From assembly GCA_964344765.1 (NCBI GenBank), contig CAYFOM010000055.1, forward strand, positions 1 to 22,299: 22,299 nt of DNA, written 5' to 3'. The notes under the pieces were generated by a model. The model was not told the DNA's origin. It did not search any database and was given only the letters and a program-made list of their open reading frames with translations. Source of the stretch: JACNIZ01 sp964344765 (GTDB lineage: Bacteria; Planctomycetota; UBA1135). Each line of letters opens with the position of its first letter. Positions within the stretch are counted from its first letter, which is position 1. The translations under genes and the position numbers were made by a program. Shown one piece after another: positions 8,441 through 16,499 of the stretch.

Positions 8441-10591
8441 TTATTCCGAAGCCGGCTCTTCCAAAACCAGCTCTTCGGTTTCACTGTCGACGGAATCCGT
8501 TTCGCCGGATTCCGCTTCGACCTCGACGGTTTCGGCTTCCGACGATTCATCGGCGTCCAAATCCATCAACAACATCTCCGGCTGAGTATCGCCGTAGCTC
8601 TTGCTCAAGCCTTCAAAACCGGTGTGTGCTTCGCCGATCGCCGATTCCAGATCAACCAAGTTTTGACGCAAGGTCGCAACCTGATCCAATTCAGCTTGCG
8701 CTTGCTCCAGATTCTTCTGCGCGTTCGCCGCCGCAGTTCCCAATTGCGCCAAAATGTCGGTCACCGCGTAGTGCGCGAAGCTTTGCGAAATCCAACCGGC
8801 CAAACGCTCGTTGGCCTTCGGGTAGTAGCGGTAAAGGTAATCCTCGACCTCGGCTTGCATGTAACTGCGCGCCGCTTCGCCCAAGCGCTTGCTCTTGGTG
8901 TTGCGGTCCAAACGATTTTCCGCCTTGGCGCCGAACAAACGCGCGCGCATCTTCGGCTGGTTGCGGAACAGAATGAAATCCCAGAAGCCTTTGCGCACCG
9001 GAATCGCCGACTTCGCCAGCGGAATCTGCACGTCTTCCAGCGCCGCGCCGCCATCGAGCTGATCCATCGCGCTACGGCCGACGGCTTTCAAATCCAAACC
9101 GGCTGCAGCCGCAGTTTGCTCAACGCTACTCGCCAAATCAACGCCCACCGAACCCGAGTGGATGCGGCGGCGCAAATGCGCGGTTACATTCGAAATCACT
9201 TCAGCCTGCATGCTGCGCAGCAACAATCCAAGGTCGTCGTTAACCAGAGTGCGCAAGCTACTGCTTTCCGAGTACCAATTGGTGATCGCGCCGCTCAGAG
9301 CCTGCGAAGTTTTGGTGTACAAATCTTCGTCTTCATTCGCGCTGGTCTCGCTCAACCAAGTCGGCAGGTTTTCAAACGCGCCGGCCCAGTCGTACTGCTG
9401 CAAACTGCCGACGGCTTCCTGCTCCGACTTCGCCTGCGCCACGCGCCGCTCCATCTCTTCGAAGTGCTGGTTCAGCTCCTTCACCGTCGGGTGGGCAATC
9501 AACTCACCCAACTGCGCAACCAAACTATCGGCCTGACGCAGCGAGTCGCCGAGGAAGGCCACCAAGTAATCGGTGCTGTTCAAGTACTCGGTCAAGTCAC
9601 CGAGGAAGTTATCGAAGTTCGACTGCAGTCCGGCTTCAGCTTCGGCGGTATCACCATGCGCGGCGGCCAAACGGTTGCTGGCCGCGTTCATCAAGTCGGC
9701 CGGGTAAATGCGCAAGCGACCATCTTCGGCCGCTTCCTTCAGCGGCGTGTTCATCGACAGGTTTTCAAATGCCTCGATCAAACGCAGCGGATCTTCGCTT
9801 TCCAAACTCGGCACCAAACTGCCGTCGGGACGTAAATCCTTCTTCGTCGTATCCAAGTTGACGACCAAGAAGATGCGGCTGAAGATCTCGAGCAGCTGGT
9901 GGAACTCGTCGAACACCTGCTCCAAGAACAGGTTGTCGGTCTTGACCACAAAGATCGCGCACGTCGCGGTGTTGCGGAAGTCCTTGGTCATGCGGCCATA
10001 ACCGAACTTCATCCGCGTGTACAAACCCGGCGTGTCGACGACAACGGTGCCCGATTCCTTCAACTGCTGCGCCGGCACGCGCACATCGATGCGGCGGATG
10101 GCGTCGGGGAAGTGAGTGCCCGGATCAAAGTCGGCGCCGGTGCGTTCGATCTCGCGAATGCGCTCGGCCAGCTCGTTGTGGGCACGATTGACGTGCATGC
10201 GCAACGCCGCTTGGTCATGCAGCGTGTCGACGCGACCGTTGTAGCGCTCGATCTGATACTCGCGCTGCTCCGAGTACGACACGAACACCATGCACGGATA
10301 AGCCGGCAGAGTCGTGACTTCGGAAACATAAGACGCGGCGATCGCGTTCATCAACGTCGACTTGCCCGACTTCAGCGGGCCAAAAATCAGCACATAGGCT
10401 TGTTGTTCCTCGACCTTCTGCGCCAATGAACGCAGCTGATGGGCGCTGTCCTGCAAATCGGGCAGGATCTCGCGCACCGGAGTCGTGGAGCCAACCACCG
10501 ACAAAGTATCGGAAGCGGCGCTGAGGGGATCGATCAGCGGTTTGGCAACCTGACCGAATTCATCGCAAAACTGGCTGAGCAGGGTTCTCAC
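8441..10591 (-). CDS. dynamin-like large GTPase
   Basis: A 716-residue cytoplasmic GTPase of the bacterial dynamin-like type. Motifs in order are: P-loop GPLKSGKST (71-79), a candidate switch threonine near 93-94, G3 DTPG (186-189), and G4 TKKD (249-252) after IFLVVNLD. The C-terminal half is mostly helical with probable coiled coils (about 365-400 and 620-655) and a conserved-looking RKGFWDFILFRNQPK stretch that could contact membranes. No transmembrane helix is evident. The last 40 residues are a strongly acidic Glu/Asp/Ser tail. The start is GTG; TAAATT ends seven bases before it and there is no Shine-Dalgarno. Bacterial dynamins act in membrane remodelling or repair; a dynamin among secreted carbohydrate-related genes is unexpected. 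Confidence 0.85.
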   Translation of the reverse strand: MRTLLSQFCDEFGQVAKPLIDPLSAASDTLSVVGSTTPVREILPDLQDSAHQLRSLAQKVEEQQAYVLIFGPLKSGKSTLMNAIAASYVSEVTTLPAYPCMVFVSYSEQREYQIERYNGRVDTLHDQAALRMHVNRAHNELAERIREIERTGADFDPGTHFPDAIRRIDVRVPAQQLKESGTVVVDTPGLYTRMKFGYGRMTKDFRNTATCAIFVVKTDNLFLEQVFDEFHQLLEIFSRIFLVVNLDTTKKDLRPDGSLVPSLESEDPLRLIEAFENLSMNTPLKEAAEDGRLRIYPADLMNAASNRLAAAHGDTAEAEAGLQSNFDNFLGDLTEYLNSTDYLVAFLGDSLRQADSLVAQLGELIAHPTVKELNQHFEEMERRVAQAKSEQEAVGSLQQYDWAGAFENLPTWLSETSANEDEDLYTKTSQALSGAITNWYSESSSLRTLVNDDLGLLLRSMQAEVISNVTAHLRRRIHSGSVGVDLASSVEQTAAAAGLDLKAVGRSAMDQLDGGAALEDVQIPLAKSAIPVRKGFWDFILFRNQPKMRARLFGAKAENRLDRNTKSKRLGEAARSYMQAEVEDYLYRYYPKANERLAGWISQSFAHYAVTDILAQLGTAAANAQKNLEQAQAELDQVATLRQNLVDLESAIGEAHTGFEGLSKSYGDTQPEMLLMDLDADESSEAETVEVEAESGETDSVDSETEELVLEEPASE

Positions 10592-10603
10592 CTACTCAAT
10601 TTA
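10592..10603 (-). promoter_or_regulatory. TANNNT -10 element for a leaderless dynamin-like transcript
   Basis: On the minus strand, TAAATT (10598-10603) is followed by six bases and the GTG start at 10591. This is the same geometry seen before the genes starting at 682, 1816 and 11558. It lies in the 43-base gap after the TIM-barrel gene, so it would be an internal promoter of the run. No -35 box is visible. Confidence 0.35.
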
Positions 10604-10634
10604 ACCGGCTCTCCAAATGGCATCTAGGCCAATC

Positions 10635-11558
10635 TCACAGAACTACGCCGTTCGCCATAAGTAGACGCTTTGTCGCCAGAATGCCGTCGTCCTCGGGCAT
10701 GCCGCCGCCCTCAAATTCAATGCCGACGTAACCCGTGTAGCCGGAAGCGCGAACGATATCCATCATGCGCCGGTAGTCGGTGTGCTTCTCATTGCCGGCT
10801 TCGTCGAATTCGTGCGATTTGGCACTCACCGCCTTCGCGTACGGCATCAATTCGGTTACACCTTGATACCGGTCGTAGCTCTCGTTGCGGCTGATGCGGA
10901 AATTTCCGAAGTCCGGCAGCGTGCCGACGCGCGGGTGCTCGACCATTTCCATCACACCGGCAAGCCACGCGCCGTTCGAGCTGAGGCCGCCGTGATTCTC
11001 CACAATCACGTTGATGCCGAATCCATCGGCGTACTCGCACAGCGAGCGCAGTCCGTCGGCGGCGTTTTTCATCGCCTCGTCCCACTCGCCGCCGCCGGCA
11101 GCGTTGACGCGGATCGAGTGGCAGCCCAAAGTCTTGGCGGCTTGCACCCAGCGATGGTGATTGGCGACCGCTTTGGCTCGCTGCTCGGCGTTTTTGTGAC
11201 CGAGCTGGCCTTCGCCGTCGACCATGATCAGCAGCGAGCGCACGCCTTCGCCGTCACAGCGGTTGTTGAGTTCGGCCAAGTAGGCTTCGTCGAGCGCCTT
11301 GTCCTTGAAGAACGAATTCACGTACTCGACCGCGCCGATGCCAAAGCTGCGCGCCTTCTTCGGGAAGTCCAAATTGGTCATCTGCCCGGCGTGCAGCGCG
11401 CGGTGCAGCGACCATTCGGCCAGCGACAAACGCAGCGTGCCGGCTGCCAGACCTAGCGCGGCGCCGTTGCCGTCGTCTTGGGTACGCGGCGGGTGGCAGC
11501 CGCCGATGGCGACCAGGGAAGCACCGAGAGCAGTTTGGAGGAAGTGGCGACGATCCAT
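10635..11558 (-). CDS. Tat-exported lipoprotein, sugar phosphate isomerase/epimerase-like TIM barrel
   Basis: A 307-residue protein. The N terminus has a twin-arginine motif (RRHFLQ, residues 3-8), a hydrophobic stretch and a lipobox-like IGGC (Cys21), so it is probably folded in the cytoplasm, exported by Tat and lipidated. The remainder is an AP-endonuclease-2 / xylose-isomerase-like TIM barrel: FGIGAVEYVN, VIVENHGG (Glu187), LPDFGN (Asp216), AKSHEFDEAG (His249) and VGIEFEG (Glu281). Glu, Asp, His and Glu are the usual metal ligands, so the active site looks intact. In planctomycetes these enzymes often go with 3-keto-sugar or inositol-type catabolism; the substrate here is unknown. It lies 37 bases after the CRL gene. 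Confidence 0.87.
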   Translation of the reverse strand: MDRRHFLQTALGASLVAIGGCHPPRTQDDGNGAALGLAAGTLRLSLAEWSLHRALHAGQMTNLDFPKKARSFGIGAVEYVNSFFKDKALDEAYLAELNNRCDGEGVRSLLIMVDGEGQLGHKNAEQRAKAVANHHRWVQAAKTLGCHSIRVNAAGGGEWDEAMKNAADGLRSLCEYADGFGINVIVENHGGLSSNGAWLAGVMEMVEHPRVGTLPDFGNFRISRNESYDRYQGVTELMPYAKAVSAKSHEFDEAGNEKHTDYRRMMDIVRASGYTGYVGIEFEGGGMPEDDGILATKRLLMANGVVL

Positions 11559-11570
11559 GCCGCCACTATA
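11559..11570 (-). promoter_or_regulatory. TATAGT -10 element for a leaderless TIM-barrel transcript
   Basis: On the minus strand, TATAGT (11565-11570) is followed by GGCGGC and the ATG at 11558. The predicted transcription start is the start codon itself. It lies in the 37-base gap behind the CRL gene, so the TIM-barrel gene and those downstream may be transcribed independently of the CRL gene. Confidence 0.45.
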
Positions 11571-11595
11571 AGCAGTGCCGCTCGGGTTCGTCGAG

Positions 11596-14541
11596 TTACA
11601 ACGACCAGGTGTAAACCGTCGGCTCGCCGGCGCGCACGGTGATCGGATCCGACTTCAGCGATTCGCCGTTGACGCGCATGCCCAAGGTGTAAGTTCCCGG
11701 TTTCAAATCTTTGAAGTGGAACTCACCGCTCTTGCGCAGCACCGTCATGTTGCCGGGGTGATCGTTTTCGTCGTACAGCTGAAGCAGATTCATCGAGAAA
11801 CCATCCGGCGTTTCGTTCGCCGGCACGCCGACGACGGTGCCCTTCAGCGCACCACCAGCTTCCATCTGCACAATGCCGACGTCCTTCTGACCGCTACCAT
11901 CGAACTCGCCGAGTTCCACGGTTTGAGTGATGTGATTCTTCGCCTTCACCGAGATTTCCCAATCACCGGCGGGCACATCCTGGAAGCGGAATTGACCTTT
12001 GTCGTCGGTGGTGGCGGTGGTCTGACCCGGCGAATAATCCATCGTGTGGATTTCGGCCTCATCGTCATCGCTGGTCGCAAACGAAATTGCCATGCGGCCG
12101 ACCGAGCGCGTTTCTTCGCTGGTCAACTTGCCTAAACGCACCGTCGCGCCGCTGACCGGACCCGAAACTCCAACCACCGTTCCAGTGACCACACCGCTGG
12201 CCAATTCCACCGATACCTGCTGCTGACCCGGTGCCAAATTCACCGTCATCTCAGTCGGCGGGCTGGCGCTGGTTGCGCGCGCGGTCAGCTTGTACTCACC
12301 TGCGTCGCACGGCGGCAACGTGGCCAAGCCTTGCGCATTGGTGGTTGCCTTCGGCGCGCCTTCGTTGAAGCCATACCAACCGTAGTTGTTCTGACCGGGC
12401 TTCTCGAGCTCGACGGTGACGTTGGCCGCCGGCGATCCCAAGCGCGTGACCAGCACCGTGGTCACCGCCTTCGCCGCCATGATGATTTGGTGCTCGGCAA
12501 TCACGCCGCCTTCCAATTCAAAGACGATGTCATTCTCCGGCGTCGGCGATTCTTCTGCTGGCTCACCCTCCCCGAATGCACTGAGGAAGACCAGCTCGTC
12601 GGTTAGATCGGCGCCCTCCGAAATACGGTAAACACCCGGCGCCAAACCGCTCCACGAAGCTAAGCCCCATGAATCGGTCACCGATTCGCGTTGTCCGAAG
12701 TCGTTGTCATCGCCCTCGCCCTTGAGCACGACGCGCGCACCGGCGACGACTTGGCCGGTGGCGTCGACGGCAGTCAAACGCACTTTGGAAGCTTTGTGCA
12801 AGACCAATGTAGCTTCTTGCGCGGCGTCTTCTTTGACCTCAACTTCCATTGGCTGACCGGCGTAATGCTCCAACCTGCCGGTCACCGTCCACTTGCCTTC
12901 GGCGAGACCGTGGAAGTAAACCTTGCCGTTTTCATCGGTCTTGGCGTTGCGCGGACGCATGCCAAAGTTCGGATTGGTGTGCTGAACCGTCACGCCCGAT
13001 GCATCGGCAATGCGCAGCACCTGCCGGTATTCATCGCTGCCGCCGTCTTCGGGTGAGATGTTTACCCGAGTCTCGGCCAGCGCGACGCCATCCGCATCGG
13101 TCACGGTGATGGCCAAGGCTTGCGTCTTCGGCAGCGTCAGCTTCAGCGGTTCGGAGTTGGCGGTGACTTCCACCTCGTCAATCTCCAAAACGCCGGCCGG
13201 GCAGGTGACGTCTAAACGGAAGGTGCCTTCTTTCAATTCATCAAATACAAAGGCGCCGTTTTCATCGGTGGTCGCATTGGTGCGATTGAAGTAATCGCGA
13301 TTGCGGTCGGCGCTCTTCGCCATCATCCGCAACTGTGCGCCTTCCACCGGATTGCCGGCATCGTCGTGCACCGTGCCTGTCAGCGACATGCGCGGATCAA
13401 GCAAAACCTCCATCTTCGCTCCCGGGCTGACGTTTTCCGATCGGCCGCGCGCATATCCCGGCGCGGCGGCGGCGATGCGCCACTTGCCTTCACTGCCTAA
13501 GCCGCTCAGTTCAAACGAGCCGTCTTCGTTGACCGGCGTGCCCTTATCCAGAATGCGTTCGTGGTTCCACTGGTAAGTGGAGAAACCGCGCGAGCGCACC
13601 AACACCACGCGTGCATCGGGCAACGGCTTGCCGTTTTGGTTGCGCACCACGCCACTGACCGATGCGCCGGTTGCCAGGTGCAAATCCACGCTGTGATCCG
13701 GACGACCTTCGACCAAGTTCAACGATGTTGATGCGCGCACAAAACCATGTGCGTTGGCGTCCAGCGTGTATTCGCCAACACGCACGCCTTCGATTGCAAA
13801 GTTGCCGTCTTCATCGGTGGTTGCGTCGGCACGGGTGGCGCCGGGCGCGTTGCCGAAAACCATGCCGAACTCATTGGCTTGGTTGCGGTCTTGCAACGAG
13901 ATCTGTGCGTCGGCAACACCTTTGCCATCGGGTCCGAGAATGCGGCCGCTGAGCAAAATGCCGGGCGACAAAATCACTTCACCCAAGTCGCGTTCTTCCC
14001 CAGGATCCAACGCGGCAACTTGCAAACGACGCTTGGCCCAATAAGGTCCGCCCACAACCAAAGTCAGATCCTTATTCGGTTCGATTTCAGTCAGCTCGAT
14101 CTCACCGTTTTCATTGGCTTCCACTTCAACCTCTTCCGCTTCGTCCTCGTCATCGCCTCCAATGAAATTGATTGCATAGCTTGGGAAGTTGCCGGAGAAA
14201 TGACCACTTGCCAAGCGACCATGAGTCGGCGTGGCTGCCTGAGTTTCCGAATCCACCAAGCGCACCTTGATCGAACCCTTGGCAATCTCGCCTTCGGTGA
14301 CCAACGGCTTGGCTTCGGCAACGGCGGTGCGATTGCTATCGCCTTGATCTTCGGCTGTGCCGTTATCCCCCGCGCCACCTGACTCGCCGTCGGCCTCAGC
14401 CTCGGCGGTGGTTCCGCCCGAAACCGACATCCCCTTGTCTCCAGGCAGTAGTCCGGAATCGTCCGAAGGCGAAAAGACCACGTAAAGAATGACGGCCAGC
14501 ACGGCTGCACCGAGTAAGGAGAGGACGTGAACGCGTTTCAT
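11596..14541 (-). CDS. membrane-anchored or secreted carboxypeptidase-regulatory-like repeat protein
   Basis: A 981-residue protein. One hydrophobic N-terminal segment (about 5-23, VLSLLGAAVLAVILYVVF) has no obvious cleavage site, so it may stay as a signal anchor. It is followed by an acidic, Gly/Ser/Asn-rich linker to about 85. From about 190 to the end there are roughly eight tandem beta-sandwich modules of the carboxypeptidase regulatory-like/CarbopepD_reg type. Each has a start such as SGRILGPDGKGVADAQISL, SGVVRNQNGKPLPDARVVL or TGTVHDDAGNPVEGAQLRM, and most have a TDENG-type loop followed by F..L..G.Y. No catalytic residues are apparent. A structural, adhesive or sensory role outside the membrane is likely. 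The fold and layout resemble the ectodomain of the nearby sigma fusion. Confidence 0.82.
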   Translation of the reverse strand: MKRVHVLSLLGAAVLAVILYVVFSPSDDSGLLPGDKGMSVSGGTTAEAEADGESGGAGDNGTAEDQGDSNRTAVAEAKPLVTEGEIAKGSIKVRLVDSETQAATPTHGRLASGHFSGNFPSYAINFIGGDDEDEAEEVEVEANENGEIELTEIEPNKDLTLVVGGPYWAKRRLQVAALDPGEERDLGEVILSPGILLSGRILGPDGKGVADAQISLQDRNQANEFGMVFGNAPGATRADATTDEDGNFAIEGVRVGEYTLDANAHGFVRASTSLNLVEGRPDHSVDLHLATGASVSGVVRNQNGKPLPDARVVLVRSRGFSTYQWNHERILDKGTPVNEDGSFELSGLGSEGKWRIAAAAPGYARGRSENVSPGAKMEVLLDPRMSLTGTVHDDAGNPVEGAQLRMMAKSADRNRDYFNRTNATTDENGAFVFDELKEGTFRLDVTCPAGVLEIDEVEVTANSEPLKLTLPKTQALAITVTDADGVALAETRVNISPEDGGSDEYRQVLRIADASGVTVQHTNPNFGMRPRNAKTDENGKVYFHGLAEGKWTVTGRLEHYAGQPMEVEVKEDAAQEATLVLHKASKVRLTAVDATGQVVAGARVVLKGEGDDNDFGQRESVTDSWGLASWSGLAPGVYRISEGADLTDELVFLSAFGEGEPAEESPTPENDIVFELEGGVIAEHQIIMAAKAVTTVLVTRLGSPAANVTVELEKPGQNNYGWYGFNEGAPKATTNAQGLATLPPCDAGEYKLTARATSASPPTEMTVNLAPGQQQVSVELASGVVTGTVVGVSGPVSGATVRLGKLTSEETRSVGRMAISFATSDDDEAEIHTMDYSPGQTTATTDDKGQFRFQDVPAGDWEISVKAKNHITQTVELGEFDGSGQKDVGIVQMEAGGALKGTVVGVPANETPDGFSMNLLQLYDENDHPGNMTVLRKSGEFHFKDLKPGTYTLGMRVNGESLKSDPITVRAGEPTVYTWSL

Positions 14542-14638
14542 GTTCCAGGTTGTGGAGGGCCGACCGAATCCGGATGGGCCCGGCAGCCGCTACTACCAGG
14601 GTAGTTAAAAAGTGGGGCCGGGGCAAACCCTTGGCGGC
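14542..14638 (-). promoter_or_regulatory. candidate CRL promoter with CTACC/GGTAG palindrome
   Basis: This 97-base gap follows the peptidase gene. On the minus strand a weak promoter can be read: TTGCCC, then 17 bases, then TACCCT (14598-14603), about 50 bases of leader from the ATG at 14541. Overlapping the -10 is the perfect inverted repeat CTACC-AG-GGTAG (14593-14604), a possible operator. A T5 run lies just before it, but no stable stem precedes that run, so I do not call a terminator. Confidence 0.3.
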
Positions 14639-15400
14639 TCAGTCGGCCGGGCTCTGCAGATAAAAGGACGACATGCAATCGTATAAATCAGGCCGAATTT
14701 GGCGTAATTGCGCCCCTTTTTCGAAAAACACCTCGGTGGCGACGGCAAAAAACTCGGCCGCGTTGGTGGTGCCGTAGGCGTCGATCAGGGTGCGACGGCC
14801 GGCGGCGGTGGCGCTGCGCAGGTGGGCAAAATGTTCGCTGAGCACCTCGGCCCAGCGTGTTTGCTGCTCGCGGTCACCCAGCGGCGGGGCGCCGTCGGCA
14901 TAACCGTCGAGCATATCGAGCTTGTGCGCGAATTCGTGGTAGACGGTGTTGCGACCGTCTTCCGGGTTGCGTCCGCCGGAGTAGGCCGAATCCCAAGCGA
15001 GGATGACTTCGCCGCCCAACCAGGCTTCGCCGGCGTGCGGCGCACTGCTGGTGCCAACCACGCCGCCCGGTCCGGCGCTCGGCATCTTGTTCAAAAACGC
15101 CGACGGGTAAACCAAGATGCTGTTGACGTTGCGATACCAAGCGTGATCCAAACGCAAGATCAACAAGCAAGCCTGCGCGGCGATCACCACCTTGATGTGG
15201 TTGTCCAACTCCAAGCCGCCGCATCCTTCCCAATTCTTTTCACGAATGAAGACGTGCACCAAATCGCGCAGGTGCTTTTGTTCGTCGGCATTCAAGCGCT
15301 GGAAGAACGGCAGCGCGTTCAAATGCGGTTCCCACGTCGGTGGAAACGGCTGCTTCAACCACTGCCGACGGCGTCGATTGCGCCACCACTTAAGGAGCAT
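14639..15400 (-). CDS. mtfA: MtfA-like M90 zinc peptidase
   Basis: A 253-residue protein matching the MtfA / DUF980 (M90) family: ALPFFQRLNADEQKHLR near the N terminus, KNWEGCGGLELDNHIKVVIA, LILRLDHAWYRNVNSILVYP, then the zinc motif HEFAH with following KLD (155-162) and AAEFFAVATEVFFE, whose Glu (216 or 222) is expected to be the third ligand. In Escherichia coli MtfA is a cytosolic peptidase that binds the repressor Mlc and affects glucose uptake; no Mlc or PTS gene is visible here. The basic N terminus (RNRRRRQW) has no signal peptide. The start codon lies inside the end of the preceding pqqB-like gene (11-base overlap), implying translational coupling. Confidence 0.9.
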   Translation of the reverse strand: MLLKWWRNRRRRQWLKQPFPPTWEPHLNALPFFQRLNADEQKHLRDLVHVFIREKNWEGCGGLELDNHIKVVIAAQACLLILRLDHAWYRNVNSILVYPSAFLNKMPSAGPGGVVGTSSAPHAGEAWLGGEVILAWDSAYSGGRNPEDGRNTVYHEFAHKLDMLDGYADGAPPLGDREQQTRWAEVLSEHFAHLRSATAAGRRTLIDAYGTTNAAEFFAVATEVFFEKGAQLRQIRPDLYDCMSSFYLQSPAD

Positions 15401-16427
15401 GGCTTTGGCTTAGGGAAATGCGCATGCCTTGGTCGGCAACGAAGAAACCGCGTTTCTGCAAGTCGCGGTATTGCGTGGATTCGCGATCCCAAAGCGGATT
15501 GCTGTGATTGAGGTGGATGAAGCCGACGCGAAACGGCCATTCGTCTTCGCCGGTTAGAGCTGGCGATTGCTCCAGCAAGTCCATCGTCGAACTGACTAAT
15601 GGGTGGGGGATTTCCCTGAGGTCGCGGTGAGGGAGTTCGTCGCCGGAGTAGAAGGTGCCGTCGATCAGCAGAGTTGTGCCAGGTTGCAGGAAGTCGGCGA
15701 GGTCGCGATCCCACTTATGCCATTGATCGATGTCGGGAATAAATAACAGCGCACCGCCATCTTGGTGTTCGACGTGGAAGCCGAAGGTGTTCGAGTATTC
15801 ATCGCGATGCGGCACCGGAATCGGGGTCAGTGTCAGCCCGGGTTCTAGTTCCACCGTTTGGTTCGGCCGCAAGCCGTTGAGTTCGACTTGTCCGAGAACC
15901 AGCAGTTGATCCCAAGGACCGTTGTTCCGCATGAATTCAGCCAGCCGTTCGCCGCACCAAAGGGGTACCGCATTAGCGCCCAAAGCTTCGCGGCCCAAGT
16001 ACATCAGCCCGGTGTAGTGGCCGATGTGTGCATGGGTCAGAAAGACGCCGGTCGGCAACTGAAACGGCACCGATTCGGCGCGCAGCCCGGCGGCTGCTAG
16101 GTGCGGTTGCATGGCCTGGATTTGATCGGCGAAGTCGGGGGTGGCGTCGAGCAGCCACCAGCCGGTTTGCCCGCGTATCGCCAAGCACGACACCTTTTCG
16201 CGTCGTCCTTCGGCTCGGGCACGTTCACAGTTGGCCTTGGTACAGCCGATATGGGGTAGGCCGGCATCTTGCGCCGTGCCGAGTACAAAGACTTCGACGC
16301 CGCCCTGGACGACCTCCTCGCTGCTGTTATCGCCCTGCGAAGGTTGGCAGCCCAATCCGAAAAGGCAAAAAAGTGTGACCCAAAAAAGCCCGCAAACGGC
16401 CCTTGAAGGTGGGAAAATTGACGTCAT
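15390..16427 (-). CDS. exported PqqB-like metallo-beta-lactamase-fold protein
   Basis: A 345-residue protein from the ATG chosen. A longer frame extends to 16616 but would run into the divergent sigma gene; an ATG at 16484 is also possible. The N terminus is hydrophobic (CGLFWVTLFCLFGLGC), with Cys27 in an imperfect lipobox. The rest matches PqqB: VFVLGTAQDAGLPHIGC, THAHIGHYTG (131-140, the family's variant of HxHxDH), PIPVPHRDEYSNTFGF, LLFIPDIDQWHKWD, LLIDGTFYSGDEL and FIHLNHSNP. PqqB proper acts in the cytoplasm in pyrroloquinoline quinone biosynthesis. This copy looks exported and has no pqqA, C, D or E nearby, so it is more likely a related hydrolase or oxygenase of unknown substrate. Confidence 0.8.
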   Translation of the reverse strand: MTSIFPPSRAVCGLFWVTLFCLFGLGCQPSQGDNSSEEVVQGGVEVFVLGTAQDAGLPHIGCTKANCERARAEGRREKVSCLAIRGQTGWWLLDATPDFADQIQAMQPHLAAAGLRAESVPFQLPTGVFLTHAHIGHYTGLMYLGREALGANAVPLWCGERLAEFMRNNGPWDQLLVLGQVELNGLRPNQTVELEPGLTLTPIPVPHRDEYSNTFGFHVEHQDGGALLFIPDIDQWHKWDRDLADFLQPGTTLLIDGTFYSGDELPHRDLREIPHPLVSSTMDLLEQSPALTGEDEWPFRVGFIHLNHSNPLWDRESTQYRDLQKRGFFVADQGMRISLSQSHAP

Positions 16428-16499
16428 CGGCGGCAGCACTGAGATTCGGCCGGGTTTTGTGAAGCGCAAACCGGCGCGAGTCATTATGCACGCAGAAAC
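16428..16499. promoter_or_regulatory. divergent spacer between pqqB-like and sigma-fusion genes
   Basis: This 72-base region must supply the upstream sequence for both genes. On the minus strand, CATAAT (16483-16488) is a possible -10 with a poor TTTTCA -35 sixteen bases upstream. On the plus strand only weak matches are present and no Shine-Dalgarno precedes the ATG at 16500. The shared spacer suggests coordinated control of the two transcripts. Confidence 0.3.

Noticed and set aside
8624..9835. A 403-codon open frame on the plus strand opposite the dynamin-like gene
   Set aside because: It is the mirror frame of a GC-rich coding sequence. Its translation is rich in Arg, Gln and His with no recognisable domain, while the minus-strand protein has all GTPase motifs.
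14605..14638. Rho-independent terminator after mtfA
   Set aside because: A T5 run is present on the minus strand, but the preceding GGG/CCC pairing is only three bases and the rest is not self-complementary.
14708..15511. A 267-codon plus-strand frame across the mtfA and pqqB-like genes
   Set aside because: It is antisense to two well-supported genes and shows no domain signature.
15390..16427. A PQQ biosynthesis operon
   Set aside because: Only a PqqB-like protein is present. No pqqA, C, D or E gene lies in the window and the protein appears to be exported.
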